64,000 bases of DNA, from contig NZ_JACBZH010000001.1 in the NCBI RefSeq assembly GCF_013407855.1, positions 2,294,001 through 2,358,000 of the forward strand, read 5' to 3'. The notes beneath the pieces are model-generated. The model had not been told where the DNA came from, did no database searches, and saw only the letters and a list, made by a program, of their open reading frames with translations. The stretch is from Actinopolymorpha rutila (GTDB lineage Bacteria > Actinomycetota > Actinomycetes > Propionibacteriales > Actinopolymorphaceae). Positions 43,504 to 52,476 of this stretch are shown piece after piece. Positions within the stretch are counted from its first letter, which is position 1. Every line of letters starts with the position of its first letter. The position numbers and the translations under genes are program-made.

Positions 43504-44228
43504 CGGCCGTGACCTCGATGACAACGACGTCGACGACACCGGTGCCCGGCCGCCGCGACGACGGACCGATCGGTGCGTACGTCACCGCCCTCGGCCACGC
43601 CCTCCGCGGCCCGCGCGCCGCCCGGCGGGACGTCACCGCCGAACTCGCCGACGGGCTCCACGACGCCGCCGACGCCTATGTCGAGGCGGGGATGCCGGAG
43701 CGGGAGGCACAGGTCAGGGCCGTCCGCGAGTGTGGGCCGGTGGCGGACGTCGCCGCCGAGTACGCCCCCGAACTCGCGGCGGTCCAGGGCCGGCGGACGG
43801 CCGCGGTGTGCGCGCTGTCGATGCCGGCGACGGTGCTCGCCTGGGGCCTCACGTGGCGCGCCGAGCTGCCGAGCACACCGGCGCCACACCGCCAGTGGCG
43901 GCTGGGCGTTCTGTCCGACCTCACCGACTGGGCCGGCATCGCCGGCGGGGCCGCCGGCTGCGTCCTGGCCGCCCTGCTCGTGGTGTCGGCGCGCCGGGTG
44001 GTTCCGGTACGGCTGGTCCTCGCCCTGCTGGTCATCCTGTGCGGCGGAGCGGTGCTGGTCTCCACCGCCTGCTCGGTGGTGATGAACGTCGCCAACGCCG
44101 AGCTGATCGAGTGGATGCTGGCCGGCTCGTCGGCCGCGGTCGCGCTGTCACTGGCCACCGGCGTGATCTCCGCCTGGCAGCTGGCGTCGTTGTGCCGCAG
44201 CGCGAACCTCGCGTTCCGCCGCGGCTGA
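43500..44228 (+). CDS. HAAS/DUF1700-like membrane protein, copy 2
   Basis: A 242-residue paralogue of the previous gene, with the same layout: a Thr-rich lead, HAAS helices (YVTALGHALRGPRAARRDVTAELADGLHDAADAYVEAG, RAVRECGPVADVAAEYAPELAAVQG), and four membrane helices. The phrase CSVVMNVANAELIEW parallels CSVAMMVANADGPS of copy 1, so the two come from a tandem duplication. The start is GTG 43500 in the GTGA overlap; ATG 43518 is possible. Confidence 0.82.
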   Translation: MTAVTSMTTTSTTPVPGRRDDGPIGAYVTALGHALRGPRAARRDVTAELADGLHDAADAYVEAGMPEREAQVRAVRECGPVADVAAEYAPELAAVQGRRTAAVCALSMPATVLAWGLTWRAELPSTPAPHRQWRLGVLSDLTDWAGIAGGAAGCVLAALLVVSARRVVPVRLVLALLVILCGGAVLVSTACSVVMNVANAELIEWMLAGSSAAVALSLATGVISAWQLASLCRSANLAFRRG

Positions 44229-44232
44229 CGCC

Positions 44233-45312
44233 TCACCCGCCTGTCGCGAGTTCGGCGAGCACCGCGGTCACCGCGAGGTTGTGGAAACGCGGCCGCAGCC
44301 GGGGCATCGTGCTGGCGTCGCGTTCGGGGTGGACGCGGTTGGTGAGCAGGGTGACGTAGAGCCCGAGCTCTGGATCGACCCACAGGCTGGTGCCGGTGAA
44401 ACCCGCGTGTCCGTACGCCGACCCGCTCATCAGGTCGCCGGGAAGTGTCGACAGCAGGTCGTTTCCCTGCCAGGCAAGGGACCTGCGGAGGTTCAGGTGG
44501 TCGGTCGCCGGCCTGGTCATCACCGCGAGCGTACGCGGGGCCAGCAGCCGGCCGTGCTCGGCGCGGCCGCCGCGGACGAGCGCCAGCCCGAGGCGTTCGA
44601 CGTCTGCGAGGGTGGCGAACAGCCCGGCGTGTGCGGAGATCCCGCCGAGCACCTCGGCGTTCTCGTCGTGCACCGTGCCCTGGATCAGCCGGCCGCGCCA
44701 GGCGCACTCCTCGGTGGCCGCGGTGCGGCGCCAGCGTTCCCGCGGCGGGTTGTAGGTGAGGTCGGTGGCGCCGAGCGGCTCCGCGACGTACTCGCGTACC
44801 AACGCGTCCAGCGGCCGGCCGGCGGCGGCCTCGGCGACCAGGCCGAGCACGATGAAGCCCTGCGAGCTGTACTCCACCCGGGTGCCCGGCCCGCCGCGCA
44901 GCGGAAGGTCGCGGACCGCGGCCAGCAGGCCGTCCCGGTCAGGGTGGTCGCGGTAGAGGCGCTGCCCGCCCGGAATGCCGGAGGTGTGGGTCAGCAGGTG
45001 CCAGACGGTGAGGTCGGCCTTGTCCGTGCCGGCGTACTCGGGCAGGTGCATGGCCACCGGGTCGGTCAGCGCGAGCAGACCACGCTCGACCAGGGCCATC
45101 ACTACCAACCCGGCGACGGGTTTGGTGAGCGAGGCAAGGTCCCACCCGGTGTCCTCGGTCACCGGCTCGCCGTTCCAGGCGAGGGTGCCGAGGTGACCGC
45201 GACGGACGGGTCCGTCGGCGGTGCCGGCCGACCAGGCCGCCCCGGAGTACACCCGGTCCGTGCGGGCGTGTTCCAGCAGGGTGGTCAGTGGGTCGGTCGG
45301 CGGCGGGGTCAC
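44233..45312 (-). CDS. class C beta-lactamase-like serine hydrolase
   Basis: A 359-residue hydrolase of the AmpC/DD-peptidase/esterase superfamily. The active Ser and Lys are in WDLASLTKPVAG (SxxK); YSSQG takes the place of YxN; and YGHAGFTGTS corresponds to the KTG/HxG box. TVWHLLTHTSGIP is a strong family phrase. No signal peptide was found with the chosen start, GTG 45312, so a cytoplasmic esterase or peptidase is more likely than a resistance enzyme. It lies 46 nt after the enolase-type gene on the same strand and is probably co-transcribed. Confidence 0.88.
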   Translation of the reverse strand: MTPPPTDPLTTLLEHARTDRVYSGAAWSAGTADGPVRRGHLGTLAWNGEPVTEDTGWDLASLTKPVAGLVVMALVERGLLALTDPVAMHLPEYAGTDKADLTVWHLLTHTSGIPGGQRLYRDHPDRDGLLAAVRDLPLRGGPGTRVEYSSQGFIVLGLVAEAAAGRPLDALVREYVAEPLGATDLTYNPPRERWRRTAATEECAWRGRLIQGTVHDENAEVLGGISAHAGLFATLADVERLGLALVRGGRAEHGRLLAPRTLAVMTRPATDHLNLRRSLAWQGNDLLSTLPGDLMSGSAYGHAGFTGTSLWVDPELGLYVTLLTNRVHPERDASTMPRLRPRFHNLAVTAVLAELATGG

Positions 45313-45358
45313 GGCGTCGGCTCCGGATCGTGGGGCGGGACGAGCAGGGTGTGCGACC

Positions 45359-46489
45359 TCAGGGCGTGTGGTCGCCCTCCTTCTCGTTGCGGCGGGCGTA
45401 GTGGAGGACCCGGTCGAGGTCGACGTCGACGCCGAGGCCGGCACCCTGGGGTACGGGCAGGCTTCCGTGGGACAGTTCGATGCGCTCGGTCAGGACGTCG
45501 CCGTCGGCGAGGTAGTACATCGCGTCCACGGCATGGTCGAGCCGGTCGAGTGCCGCGGCGACCTGGAGATGGCATGCGGTGGAGATACCCAGTTCGCCGC
45601 CGCTGTGGAAGTTCAGCCCGAGACCGAAAGCCCGGCAGGTGGCGGCGAGGTTCATCGTCGGGCCGACACCGCCCCATTTGTGCACGTCGGCGTGGATGAT
45701 GTCGACCGCACCCATCCGCACCGCGGGGGCGAGGTCCTCCTCGCGTACGACACACATGTTGGTGCACAGGGGAGTGGCGATCTGCGCACGCACCTGCGCC
45801 ATCCCCTCCAGGCCCGCGCACGGGTCCTCGAGGTACTCCAGGTCGAGGGCGTCGAGTTGACGACCGGCCCACACCGACTCGGGCACCGACCAGACGGCGT
45901 TCGGGTCCACGCGCAGCGCGGTGTCGGGCAGTTTCGCCCGCAGCGCCCTCATCACCGACACGTCGAACCGCGCGTCGGTGGAGCCCTTGAACTTCAGCGC
46001 CGTGAACCCGTGCGTGGCCACGATCTCGGTGGCCTTGTCGGCCAGTACGGCCGGCTGGTCGGCGCGGGCCACGTCGCCGGCGGCGCCCCGGGTGAGCAGT
46101 CCGGTGAGGGGTACGACGTCACGGACCGCGCCGCCGAGGTACAGGTGCAGCGGCACCCCGGTGGCCTTGCAGGCGAGGTCGAGGAACGCCATCTCCAGCC
46201 CGGCCAGCGCGCAGTATCCGATGTAGCCGTAGAAGAACGGCACCATCGCGCACGTACGCCGGATCGCCGCGCTCGCACGCGGGTCGGCGCCGACGAACTG
46301 GTCCCTGATCCGCTCGACCAGCGCCGCGGTCGGCCGGCCGTGCATGGTCTCGCCCCAGCCCTCCAGCCCGTCGTGGTCGCGGACGCGGATCAGCGTACGG
46401 GTGGTGCCGGCCTTCGCCTCGAAGCTGCTGGCGAACGTGGTTGTCAAGGGGACGTTGACAACCCAGACGTCGATGTCGGCGACGCGCAT
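45359..46489 (-). CDS. enolase-superfamily dehydratase (glucarate-dehydratase-like)
   Basis: A 376-residue TIM-barrel enzyme with a capping domain. Catalytic and metal residues can be placed: Lys166-x-Lys168 in ALKFKGST, Asp195 in RVDPN, Glu221 in YLEDP, Asn244 in CTNMCVV, and a possible Asp268/His295 dyad in HADVHKWGG and LNFHSGG. This set resembles acid-sugar dehydratases such as glucarate dehydratase more than muconate cycloisomerase or N-acylamino acid racemase. Its likely role, dehydrating a hexarate or hexonate, fits the uronate-type genes at 18-39 kb and 52-54 kb. ATG 46489 has a GGAGAT ribosome site. Confidence 0.82.
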   Translation of the reverse strand: MRVADIDVWVVNVPLTTTFASSFEAKAGTTRTLIRVRDHDGLEGWGETMHGRPTAALVERIRDQFVGADPRASAAIRRTCAMVPFFYGYIGYCALAGLEMAFLDLACKATGVPLHLYLGGAVRDVVPLTGLLTRGAAGDVARADQPAVLADKATEIVATHGFTALKFKGSTDARFDVSVMRALRAKLPDTALRVDPNAVWSVPESVWAGRQLDALDLEYLEDPCAGLEGMAQVRAQIATPLCTNMCVVREEDLAPAVRMGAVDIIHADVHKWGGVGPTMNLAATCRAFGLGLNFHSGGELGISTACHLQVAAALDRLDHAVDAMYYLADGDVLTERIELSHGSLPVPQGAGLGVDVDLDRVLHYARRNEKEGDHTP

Positions 46490-46579
46490 GGATCTCCGTT
46501 CCGCAGTTGCCGGCCGAGCCTGCAGTTGCCGGCCGAGCCGGCAGCCGTCAGTGCCTCGCGCCGACCCTACCGAAGATCA

Positions 46580-46604
46580 CCGCACGACCAGCGCGGTCGT
46601 GCGG
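46580..46604 (-). terminator. hairpin terminator after P450 gene
   Basis: CCGCACGACC(46580-46589)/GGTCGTGCGG(46595-46604) is a perfect 10-bp stem with a 5-nt loop, 27 nt after the P450 stop; TGATCTT follows it on the minus strand. It is the strongest terminator-like stem in this part of the window. Confidence 0.6.
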
Positions 46605-46630
46605 AAACCGGTCATGCCCGGTCGCCGCGG

Positions 46631-47923
46631 TCAGGACAGGCGTACTGGAAGACTCTCCACGCCCCGGATCAGGCTGCTGTGCCGCCACCGCACCTCGTCG
46701 GGCTCCAACGCCAGCGACAGCTTGGGGAAGCGGTCGAGCATCCGGCGGAACGCCACCTCCGCCTCCAGCCGGGCCAGCGGCGCACCGACGCAGTAGTGGA
46801 TCCCGTGGCCGAATGCCAGGTGCCCGCCGCCCCGCCGGGTGACGTCGAGGTGCCCGCCCCCGGGGAACCGGTTCTCGTCGTGGTTGGCAGAGGCCAGCGA
46901 CACCAGGACGAACTGTCCGCGCGGAATCTCCACGTCACCGAGCCGCACCGCCTCGGAGGTGAACCGCATGGTGGCGAGGTTGATCGGCCCGTCGTAGCGC
47001 AGGAACTCCTCGACCGCGCCGCCCACCAGAGTCGGGTCGGCGCGCAGCCGGTCGAGCTGGTCGGGGTTGCGCAGCAGGGCGAGCACGCCGTTGCCGATCA
47101 GGTTGACGGTCGTCTCGTGCCCGGCGACGAGGAGCAGGAACGCCATCGCGATCAGCTCGTTCTCCTCCAGCCGGTCGTTGTCGTCGCGGGCCTGCACCAG
47201 GCCGGTGAGCAGGTCCTCACCGGGGTTGGCGCGCTTGGCCGCGATCAGCTGGCTGAGGTAGGCGGCCATGGCGTACGACGCGGTGCGTACCTCGTCGTCG
47301 GTCGGGTCGTCGGCGAGCACCACCGCGGACCAGGCGCGGAAGTCCTCGCGGTCCTCGAAGGGAACGCCGAGCAGCTCGCAGATCACCGTCATCGGCAGTG
47401 GGAACGCGAAGGCGTCGATCAGGTCGACCGGCTCACCATTCGCGCCGCGCGCTGCCATCGCGTCCAGCAGCTCCTCGGTGATCGCCTCGATCCGGGGACG
47501 CAGCGCCTCGACCCGGCGGGAGGTGAACGCCTTGTTGACGAGCTTGCGCAACCGGGTGTGGTCGGGCGGGTCCGAGCTCAGCATGTGCGCACGCAACGCC
47601 TCGGCGAAGACCATTTCGTCGCCGAGCTGCTCGGGGTCCATGTACTGGTCCAGCACCCGGCCGTTCTTCAGCAGCCGCGGATCGGCGAGGGCTGCCCGGG
47701 CCTCGTCGTACCTGGTCACGATCCAGGTCTCCCAGCCGTGGGGGAGTACGACCTTGCGGGCCGGCCCCTCCTCGCGGAGCGCCGCGTGGACCGCCTCCGG
47801 ATCCTGGAAGTAGTCGGTGTCCAGTGCCGGCGGCGAGCCATTCGGCTCCGCCGCGGTGTGCCCGGTGGGGTGCACCGTGGTGGGCCCCGTGCCCGTCGTA
47901 CCGACCACTCCTGGCTTCGTCAT
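46631..47923 (-). CDS. cytochrome P450 (CYP107-like bacterial class I)
   Basis: A 430-residue soluble haem monooxygenase. The I-helix oxygen motif AGHETT is at 268-273, the K-helix E-x-x-R at Glu306-Arg309 in EEFLR, and the haem loop FGHGIHYCVG has the cysteine ligand Cys378. MLSSDPPDHTRLRKLVNKAFTSR is the usual C-helix region. It resembles actinomycete CYP105/107 enzymes of macrolide or xenobiotic oxidation. No ferredoxin or reductase gene is adjacent, so redox partners come from elsewhere. ATG 47923 has a GGGAGGA site. Confidence 0.92.
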   Translation of the reverse strand: MTKPGVVGTTGTGPTTVHPTGHTAAEPNGSPPALDTDYFQDPEAVHAALREEGPARKVVLPHGWETWIVTRYDEARAALADPRLLKNGRVLDQYMDPEQLGDEMVFAEALRAHMLSSDPPDHTRLRKLVNKAFTSRRVEALRPRIEAITEELLDAMAARGANGEPVDLIDAFAFPLPMTVICELLGVPFEDREDFRAWSAVVLADDPTDDEVRTASYAMAAYLSQLIAAKRANPGEDLLTGLVQARDDNDRLEENELIAMAFLLLVAGHETTVNLIGNGVLALLRNPDQLDRLRADPTLVGGAVEEFLRYDGPINLATMRFTSEAVRLGDVEIPRGQFVLVSLASANHDENRFPGGGHLDVTRRGGGHLAFGHGIHYCVGAPLARLEAEVAFRRMLDRFPKLSLALEPDEVRWRHSSLIRGVESLPVRLS

Positions 47924-48225
47924 GTGTCGTCCTCCCTCGTGTGCCCGGCAGCTCCGGGACGTGCCCTGGCCGGACCGGCGGCCCGGGGCGCCTGCCGAGC
48001 CCCCGCAAGGATGAACGTCCGAGCACCGGCCGGTGATCCTTCGCGAGGAGGAAATCTCCTCTCGGTGGGGTGCCGGTGGGATGTTCGGTGGGGTGGCCCA
48101 CGGAGGGCATGCAATCCGGATGCGACCGGCTGGCCGGACGGCTATCCTCGGCCTGCCCGGGCGGCCCGGCTCCGCGACTTCCCGCGCGAGTTCCGCGACG
48201 CCCGGCCGGACGAAAGGACCAGCGC

Positions 48226-48294
48226 ATGCGAGCCAGCACCGCGTCTTCGACCTCCGGTGTCGTGACGAGGGGTACGTCCGCGACCAGTCGCTGA
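48226..48294 (+). CDS. possible 22-residue leader peptide before MFS gene
   Basis: ATG 48226 follows a strong GAAAGGA site at good distance and opens a 22-codon ORF rich in Ser and Thr (MRASTASSTSGVVTRGTSATSR). A stable hairpin begins 20 nt after its stop. This arrangement recalls leader peptides that sense ribosome-targeting antibiotics or amino-acid supply before an efflux gene. The peptide itself has no known match to me, and the MFS gene may also have its own promoter, so this is tentative. Confidence 0.35.
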   Translation: MRASTASSTSGVVTRGTSATSR

Positions 48295-48313
48295 CCTGCC
48301 GGCTCCGTCCTGA

Positions 48314-48340
48314 CCGGCGGCGAGCTGTCTCGCCCGCCGG
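48314..48340 (+). terminator. attenuator-like hairpin upstream of MFS gene
   Basis: CCGGCGGCGAG (48314-48324) pairs with CTCGCCCGCCGG (48329-48340) around a 4-nt loop with one bulged C. An upstream GCCGG (within 48295-48305) could pair with the first arm instead, so two states are possible. Confidence 0.4.
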
Positions 48341-48463
48341 TGCCCGACCGCGTTCCCGCGTTCCGCGTACGCCATCCGCGTTCGCGCGCGCCTGCGCCCT
48401 GTCGACTCATTCGACGCCGGAGGGCTGTTCGCCCATAATCTCCTCGCGTCCGGAGTTCCACGT

Positions 48464-49714
48464 ATGCGCGCGTACGCCGTCTACCTCCTGATCCGCGGGC
48501 TCGGCTCCTTCGCCGGCGCCTGCGCGTTCACCCTCAACCTCGTCTACCAGATCCAGACCGTCGGCCTCGGTCCCCTCGAACTCGTCCTCGTGGGCACCGT
48601 GCTGGAGGTCACCTGTTTCCTCGCGCAGGTGCCCACCGGAGTCATCGCCGACCTGTACAGCCGCCGGCTGTCGGTGATCGTCGGCTACCTGCTCATCGGG
48701 ACGGGCACCCTCCTCGAGGGGCTCGTCCCCGCGTTCCTCGCCATCGTCGTCGGCAACGTCGTCTGGGGCATCGGCTCCACCTGCGTCGACGGCGCCGAGG
48801 AGGCGTGGGTGAGCGGCGAGCTCGGTGAGGACCGGGCGCCGGCCGTGTTCACCCGGGGTGCCCAGGTCGGCCAGGTGACCACCGTCGCGGGCATCGGCGC
48901 GGGCGTCCTGCTCGCCGGGATCGGCCTGAACCTCCCGATCGTCGCCGGCGCCGCGGTGTGGCTGTTGCTGGGCGCCGTCCTGGTGTTCGTGATGCCGGAA
49001 CGCTCCTTCGAGCCGGCGGCACCGGCCGAGCGGGGATCGTTCGCGGCGATGCGCGGGCAGTTCGTGGCCGGCGCCCGGGTGGTGCGCGGCCGGCCCGTCC
49101 TGGTGTGCCTGCTGGCCGCCGGGCTGTTCCTCGGCCTGGGTGGTGAGGGCTGGGACCGGCTGCAGCAGGCGCACTTCCTGGAGAACCTGCGGTTCCCTTC
49201 GTTCGGTACGCCGGTGGTGTGGTTCGGCGTGTTCAGCGTCATCGGCATGCTCGGCTCGGTCGCCGTCACCGAGGTCGTCCGGCGCCGGCTCGACCCGGCG
49301 CGTCCCGGGCGCCTCGGGACGATGCTGGTGGTCGCCCAGCTCGGCGTGGTCGCGGGGGTGCTGGTGTTCGCGTCGGCCGGTGAGTTCTGGCTCGCCGCGG
49401 CGGCGAGCGTGCTGGTGGGGCTGCTGCGGTCGGTGTGCCACCCGCTGGTGGCGAGCTGGCTGGTGGCGAACACCGAGCAGCGCACCCGGGCGACCGTGTT
49501 CTCCATGTCGGGCCAGGTCGACGCGGCCGGGCAGATCCTCGGCGGCCCGCCCGTCGGGCTGGTCGGCGAGCGCGTCGGCATCCGCGCCGCGCTCGCGCTG
49601 ACCGGTCTGCTCGTACTCCCGGCGGTCGGGTTGTACGCCCGTGCGGTCGCGCTCGGCCGGTCGCGGGACCGGTCGCGGCGTGTGAGACGTGAGCGAGCCG
49701 ACTCGATCCCGTAG
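48464..49714 (+). CDS. MFS efflux transporter
   Basis: A 416-residue major facilitator protein with about 12 membrane helices. Visible marks are FLAQVPTGVIADLYSRRLSVIVGYLLIGTG (the loop 2-3 signature with D-x-x-S-R-R), VVWGIGSTCVDGAEEAWVSGELGE in helix 4-5, and VVARGRP-like GARVVRGRPVLVCL before helix 7. It groups with drug-type exporters (Tet/Mef-like) by pattern; the substrate is unknown. ATG 48464 has GGAG upstream. It ends 11 nt before the ftsK ATG. Confidence 0.88.
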   Translation: MRAYAVYLLIRGLGSFAGACAFTLNLVYQIQTVGLGPLELVLVGTVLEVTCFLAQVPTGVIADLYSRRLSVIVGYLLIGTGTLLEGLVPAFLAIVVGNVVWGIGSTCVDGAEEAWVSGELGEDRAPAVFTRGAQVGQVTTVAGIGAGVLLAGIGLNLPIVAGAAVWLLLGAVLVFVMPERSFEPAAPAERGSFAAMRGQFVAGARVVRGRPVLVCLLAAGLFLGLGGEGWDRLQQAHFLENLRFPSFGTPVVWFGVFSVIGMLGSVAVTEVVRRRLDPARPGRLGTMLVVAQLGVVAGVLVFASAGEFWLAAAASVLVGLLRSVCHPLVASWLVANTEQRTRATVFSMSGQVDAAGQILGGPPVGLVGERVGIRAALALTGLLVLPAVGLYARAVALGRSRDRSRRVRRERADSIP

Positions 49715-49725
49715 GCTCGTTGACC
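49712..49725 (+). promoter_or_regulatory. -10 box upstream of ftsK
   Basis: TAGGCT (49712-49717) lies 8 nt before ATG 49726 with no ribosome site, inside the last codons and stop of the MFS gene; a leaderless ftsK mRNA is likely. Confidence 0.4.
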
Positions 49726-52434
49726 ATGGCCCGGACGTCTTCCCCCGTACGCCGGGGACAATCCCGCACGGCCGGCCCCGCACGCTCGGACACGCGCACC
49801 GGCACCCGCACCCGCTCGGCGTCCGCGGCGCCGGCACGGTCGAACAGGTCCGGCGCGTCCGGAAAGAAGCCACCGGCCAAGAAGGCGGCGGCGAAGAAGT
49901 CCCAGGCCAGACGCCCTGCACGGGGGAAGAGCTCGGGTTCGGTCGGCAGCGTCCTCGGTCAGCTGCTGACCGGGATCGTCCGGCTCGTCGCCGGCATCTG
50001 GCTCGGCATCGCACATCTCGTCGGCGGCATCGTCCGGCGGATCGGGTCGAGCGCGCGCGAGCTCGACCCCGAGCTTCGCCGCGACGGCGTCGGCCTGGCG
50101 TTCGTCGGCCTGGCCATCGTGGTCGCGGCCGCGGTCTGGTGGCGGATACCCAACGACGTCGGGAAGGCGATCCGTGGGGTGGTCGCCGGCACCGTCGGCG
50201 TGCTCGACTGGTCGATCCCGATCCTGCTCGCCCTGGTGGCGTGGCGGACGCTGCGCCACCCCGACCGAAACGGTCCCGGTGGACGCCAGGCGATCGGCTG
50301 GGCGTCGATCCTGGGTGGCGTCCTCGGGCTGGTTCACATCAAGGACGGGCTGCCCCGCCCCACCGGCGGGATCAAGAGTCTCGAGCACGCCGGCGGCGCC
50401 ATCGGGTTCGTGATGTCGTCGCTGCCGGCCGACCTGCTCACCGTGTACGTCGCCGTTCCGCTGCTGATCCTGCTGACGTTGTTCGGTGTGGTCGTGGTGG
50501 GCGGCACCCCGCTGCACGCGCTGCCCGAGCGGTTCCGGGAAGCCTGGGACCACCACATCCTGCGCAAGGACACCGGCGGGGACGCCGACGGGGCCGACGG
50601 CGAGACCGACGTGAAGGGGGACGCGCCGACCCAGCCGCTGCGCCGGTCGCGTTCCCGACGGCGGGTCGGGGCGGCGGCCAAGAGCGAGAACGACGGCGAG
50701 GAGTCCGGGTTCTCCGGCGACGCGCCGTACGACAGCCCGGTGCTCGAGGGCCGCGAGCTCGGCAAGCGCGGCAAGGGCAAGCCGGCCGGCGACGCAAACT
50801 CCTCGGGTGCCAGTGCCGGTGCCGGTGCCGATGCGGCCGCCGCGGCTGCCGCTGCCGCTGCTGCGGGCGGGAAGGACGACAGCGACGGCAAGCACGCCGA
50901 GCCCCCGCCGCACAGCCCGCTGCCGCAGCGGGTCGAGCAGCTCGCGCTGTCCGGCGACGTGACGTACACCCTGCCCGCCAACGACGTGCTGGTGCCCGGC
51001 TCGGCCCACAAGGCGCGCACCAAGGCCTCCGACGCGGTCGTCGATCGGCTCACCGAGGTGCTGGAGCAGTTCGAGATCGACGCCCAGGTGACCGGCTACA
51101 CGCGCGGGCCGACGGTGACGAGGTACGAGGTCGAGCTCGGGCCCGCGGTCAAGGTGGAGAAGGTCACCGCGCTCAGCAAGAACATCGCCTACGCCGTGGC
51201 CAGCACCGACGTGCGCATCCTGTCGCCGATCCCGGGCAAGTCCGCGATCGGCGTCGAGATCCCCAACACCGACAAGGAGACCGTCAGCCTCGGCGACGTA
51301 CTGCGCTCCAACGTCGCGCGCAGCGACCACCACCCGATGGTGGCCGGGCTCGGCAAGGACGTCGAGGGCGGCTTCGTGGTTGCCAACCTGGCGAAGATGC
51401 CGCACCTGCTGGTGGCGGGTGCCACCGGTTCGGGTAAGTCGACCTTCATCAACTCCATGATCAGTTCGATCCTGATGCGGTCCACCCCCGACGAAGTGCG
51501 CACGATCCTGGTCGACCCGAAGCGGGTGGAGCTCAGCGCCTACGAGGGCATCCCGCACCTCATCACTCCGATCATCACCAACCCGAAGAAGGCCGCCGAG
51601 GCCCTGCAGTGGGTGGTCTCGGAGATGGACCGCCGCTACGACGACCTGGCGGCGTTCGGGTTCCGGCACCTGGACGACTTCAACAAGGCCGTCCGCACCG
51701 GCAAGGTCACTCCGCCGCCGGGCAGCGAGCGCATCCTCACGCCGTACCCCTATCTCCTCGTCATCGTCGACGAGCTGGCCGACCTGATGATGGTCGCCCC
51801 GCGCGACGTCGAGGACTCGGTCGTACGGATCACCCAGCTCGCCCGGGCCGCCGGAATCCACCTGGTCCTGGCCACCCAGCGGCCATCGGTCGACGTGGTG
51901 ACCGGACTCATCAAGGCCAACGTGCCGTCCCGGCTGGCGTTCGCGACGTCCAGCATGGCCGACAGCCGGGTCATCCTCGACCAGCCCGGCGCGGAGAAGC
52001 TGGTCGGGCACGGCGACGGACTGTTCCTGCCGATGGGCGCGAGCAAGCCGATCCGGATCCAGGGCGCGTGGGTCTCCGAGAGCGAGATCCACAAGGTCGT
52101 CGAGCACTGCAAGACCCAGTTGCAGCCGATGTACCGCGAGGACGTCACCGCCGCACCGGGCGCCAAGAAGGAACTCGACGACGACATCGGCGACGACATG
52201 GACCTCGTGGTGCAGGCCGCCGAGCTGATCGTGTCGACGCAGTTCGGGTCCACGTCGATGCTCCAGCGCAAGCTGCGGGTCGGCTTCGCCAAGGCCGGCC
52301 GGCTGATGGACATCCTGGAAAGCCGCGGCGTCGTCGGACCCAGCGAGGGTTCGAAGGCGCGGGACGTCCTCGTGAAGCCGGAGGACCTGGAAGGCTTCCT
52401 GATCATCCTGCGCGGCGACGCCGAGTCCGAGTAG
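49726..52434 (+). CDS. ftsK: DNA translocase FtsK/SpoIIIE
   Basis: A 902-residue septal DNA pump that clears chromosomes during division or sporulation. The order is: a basic, disordered N-terminus (Arg/Ser/Lys-rich, 1-75); four membrane helices (about 80-255); an Ala/Gly/Asp-rich linker with ten Ala in a row near 375; and the motor. The motor has Walker A GATGSGKSTFINSM (near 563), Walker B LLVIVDELADLMM, and TQRPSVDVVTGLIKANVPSRLAFA. The C-terminal gamma winged helix (QFGSTSMLQRKLRVGFAKAGRLMDILE) reads the KOPS DNA signals. A core gene, here directly after an accessory MFS gene. Confidence 0.95.
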   Translation: MARTSSPVRRGQSRTAGPARSDTRTGTRTRSASAAPARSNRSGASGKKPPAKKAAAKKSQARRPARGKSSGSVGSVLGQLLTGIVRLVAGIWLGIAHLVGGIVRRIGSSARELDPELRRDGVGLAFVGLAIVVAAAVWWRIPNDVGKAIRGVVAGTVGVLDWSIPILLALVAWRTLRHPDRNGPGGRQAIGWASILGGVLGLVHIKDGLPRPTGGIKSLEHAGGAIGFVMSSLPADLLTVYVAVPLLILLTLFGVVVVGGTPLHALPERFREAWDHHILRKDTGGDADGADGETDVKGDAPTQPLRRSRSRRRVGAAAKSENDGEESGFSGDAPYDSPVLEGRELGKRGKGKPAGDANSSGASAGAGADAAAAAAAAAAAGGKDDSDGKHAEPPPHSPLPQRVEQLALSGDVTYTLPANDVLVPGSAHKARTKASDAVVDRLTEVLEQFEIDAQVTGYTRGPTVTRYEVELGPAVKVEKVTALSKNIAYAVASTDVRILSPIPGKSAIGVEIPNTDKETVSLGDVLRSNVARSDHHPMVAGLGKDVEGGFVVANLAKMPHLLVAGATGSGKSTFINSMISSILMRSTPDEVRTILVDPKRVELSAYEGIPHLITPIITNPKKAAEALQWVVSEMDRRYDDLAAFGFRHLDDFNKAVRTGKVTPPPGSERILTPYPYLLVIVDELADLMMVAPRDVEDSVVRITQLARAAGIHLVLATQRPSVDVVTGLIKANVPSRLAFATSSMADSRVILDQPGAEKLVGHGDGLFLPMGASKPIRIQGAWVSESEIHKVVEHCKTQLQPMYREDVTAAPGAKKELDDDIGDDMDLVVQAAELIVSTQFGSTSMLQRKLRVGFAKAGRLMDILESRGVVGPSEGSKARDVLVKPEDLEGFLIILRGDAESE

Positions 52435-52458
52435 GCCCGCGCCCACTCGGCCGCCGGC

Positions 52459-52476
52459 ACTCTTCCGCGGAAGAGT
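52459..52476. terminator. 18-bp perfect palindrome after ftsK
   Basis: ACTCTTCCGCGGAAGAGT is perfectly self-complementary and lies 25 nt after the ftsK stop. As RNA it makes an 8-bp stem with almost no loop, so it may be a terminator or a dimer-binding DNA site. No U tract follows. Confidence 0.45.

Larger units (their letters stand above)
47924..48463. other. 540-nt region between P450 and MFS genes
   Basis: This stretch holds the P450 promoter side and the MFS leader. A short inverted repeat GAGGAG-GAAAT-CTCCTC lies at 48045-48061 and could be an operator for the P450 gene. A 22-codon ORF (48226-48294), a strong hairpin (48314-48340) and a TAATCT -10-like box (48436-48441) lie before the MFS gene; they are listed separately. 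Longer open frames here look like chance. Confidence 0.5.
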
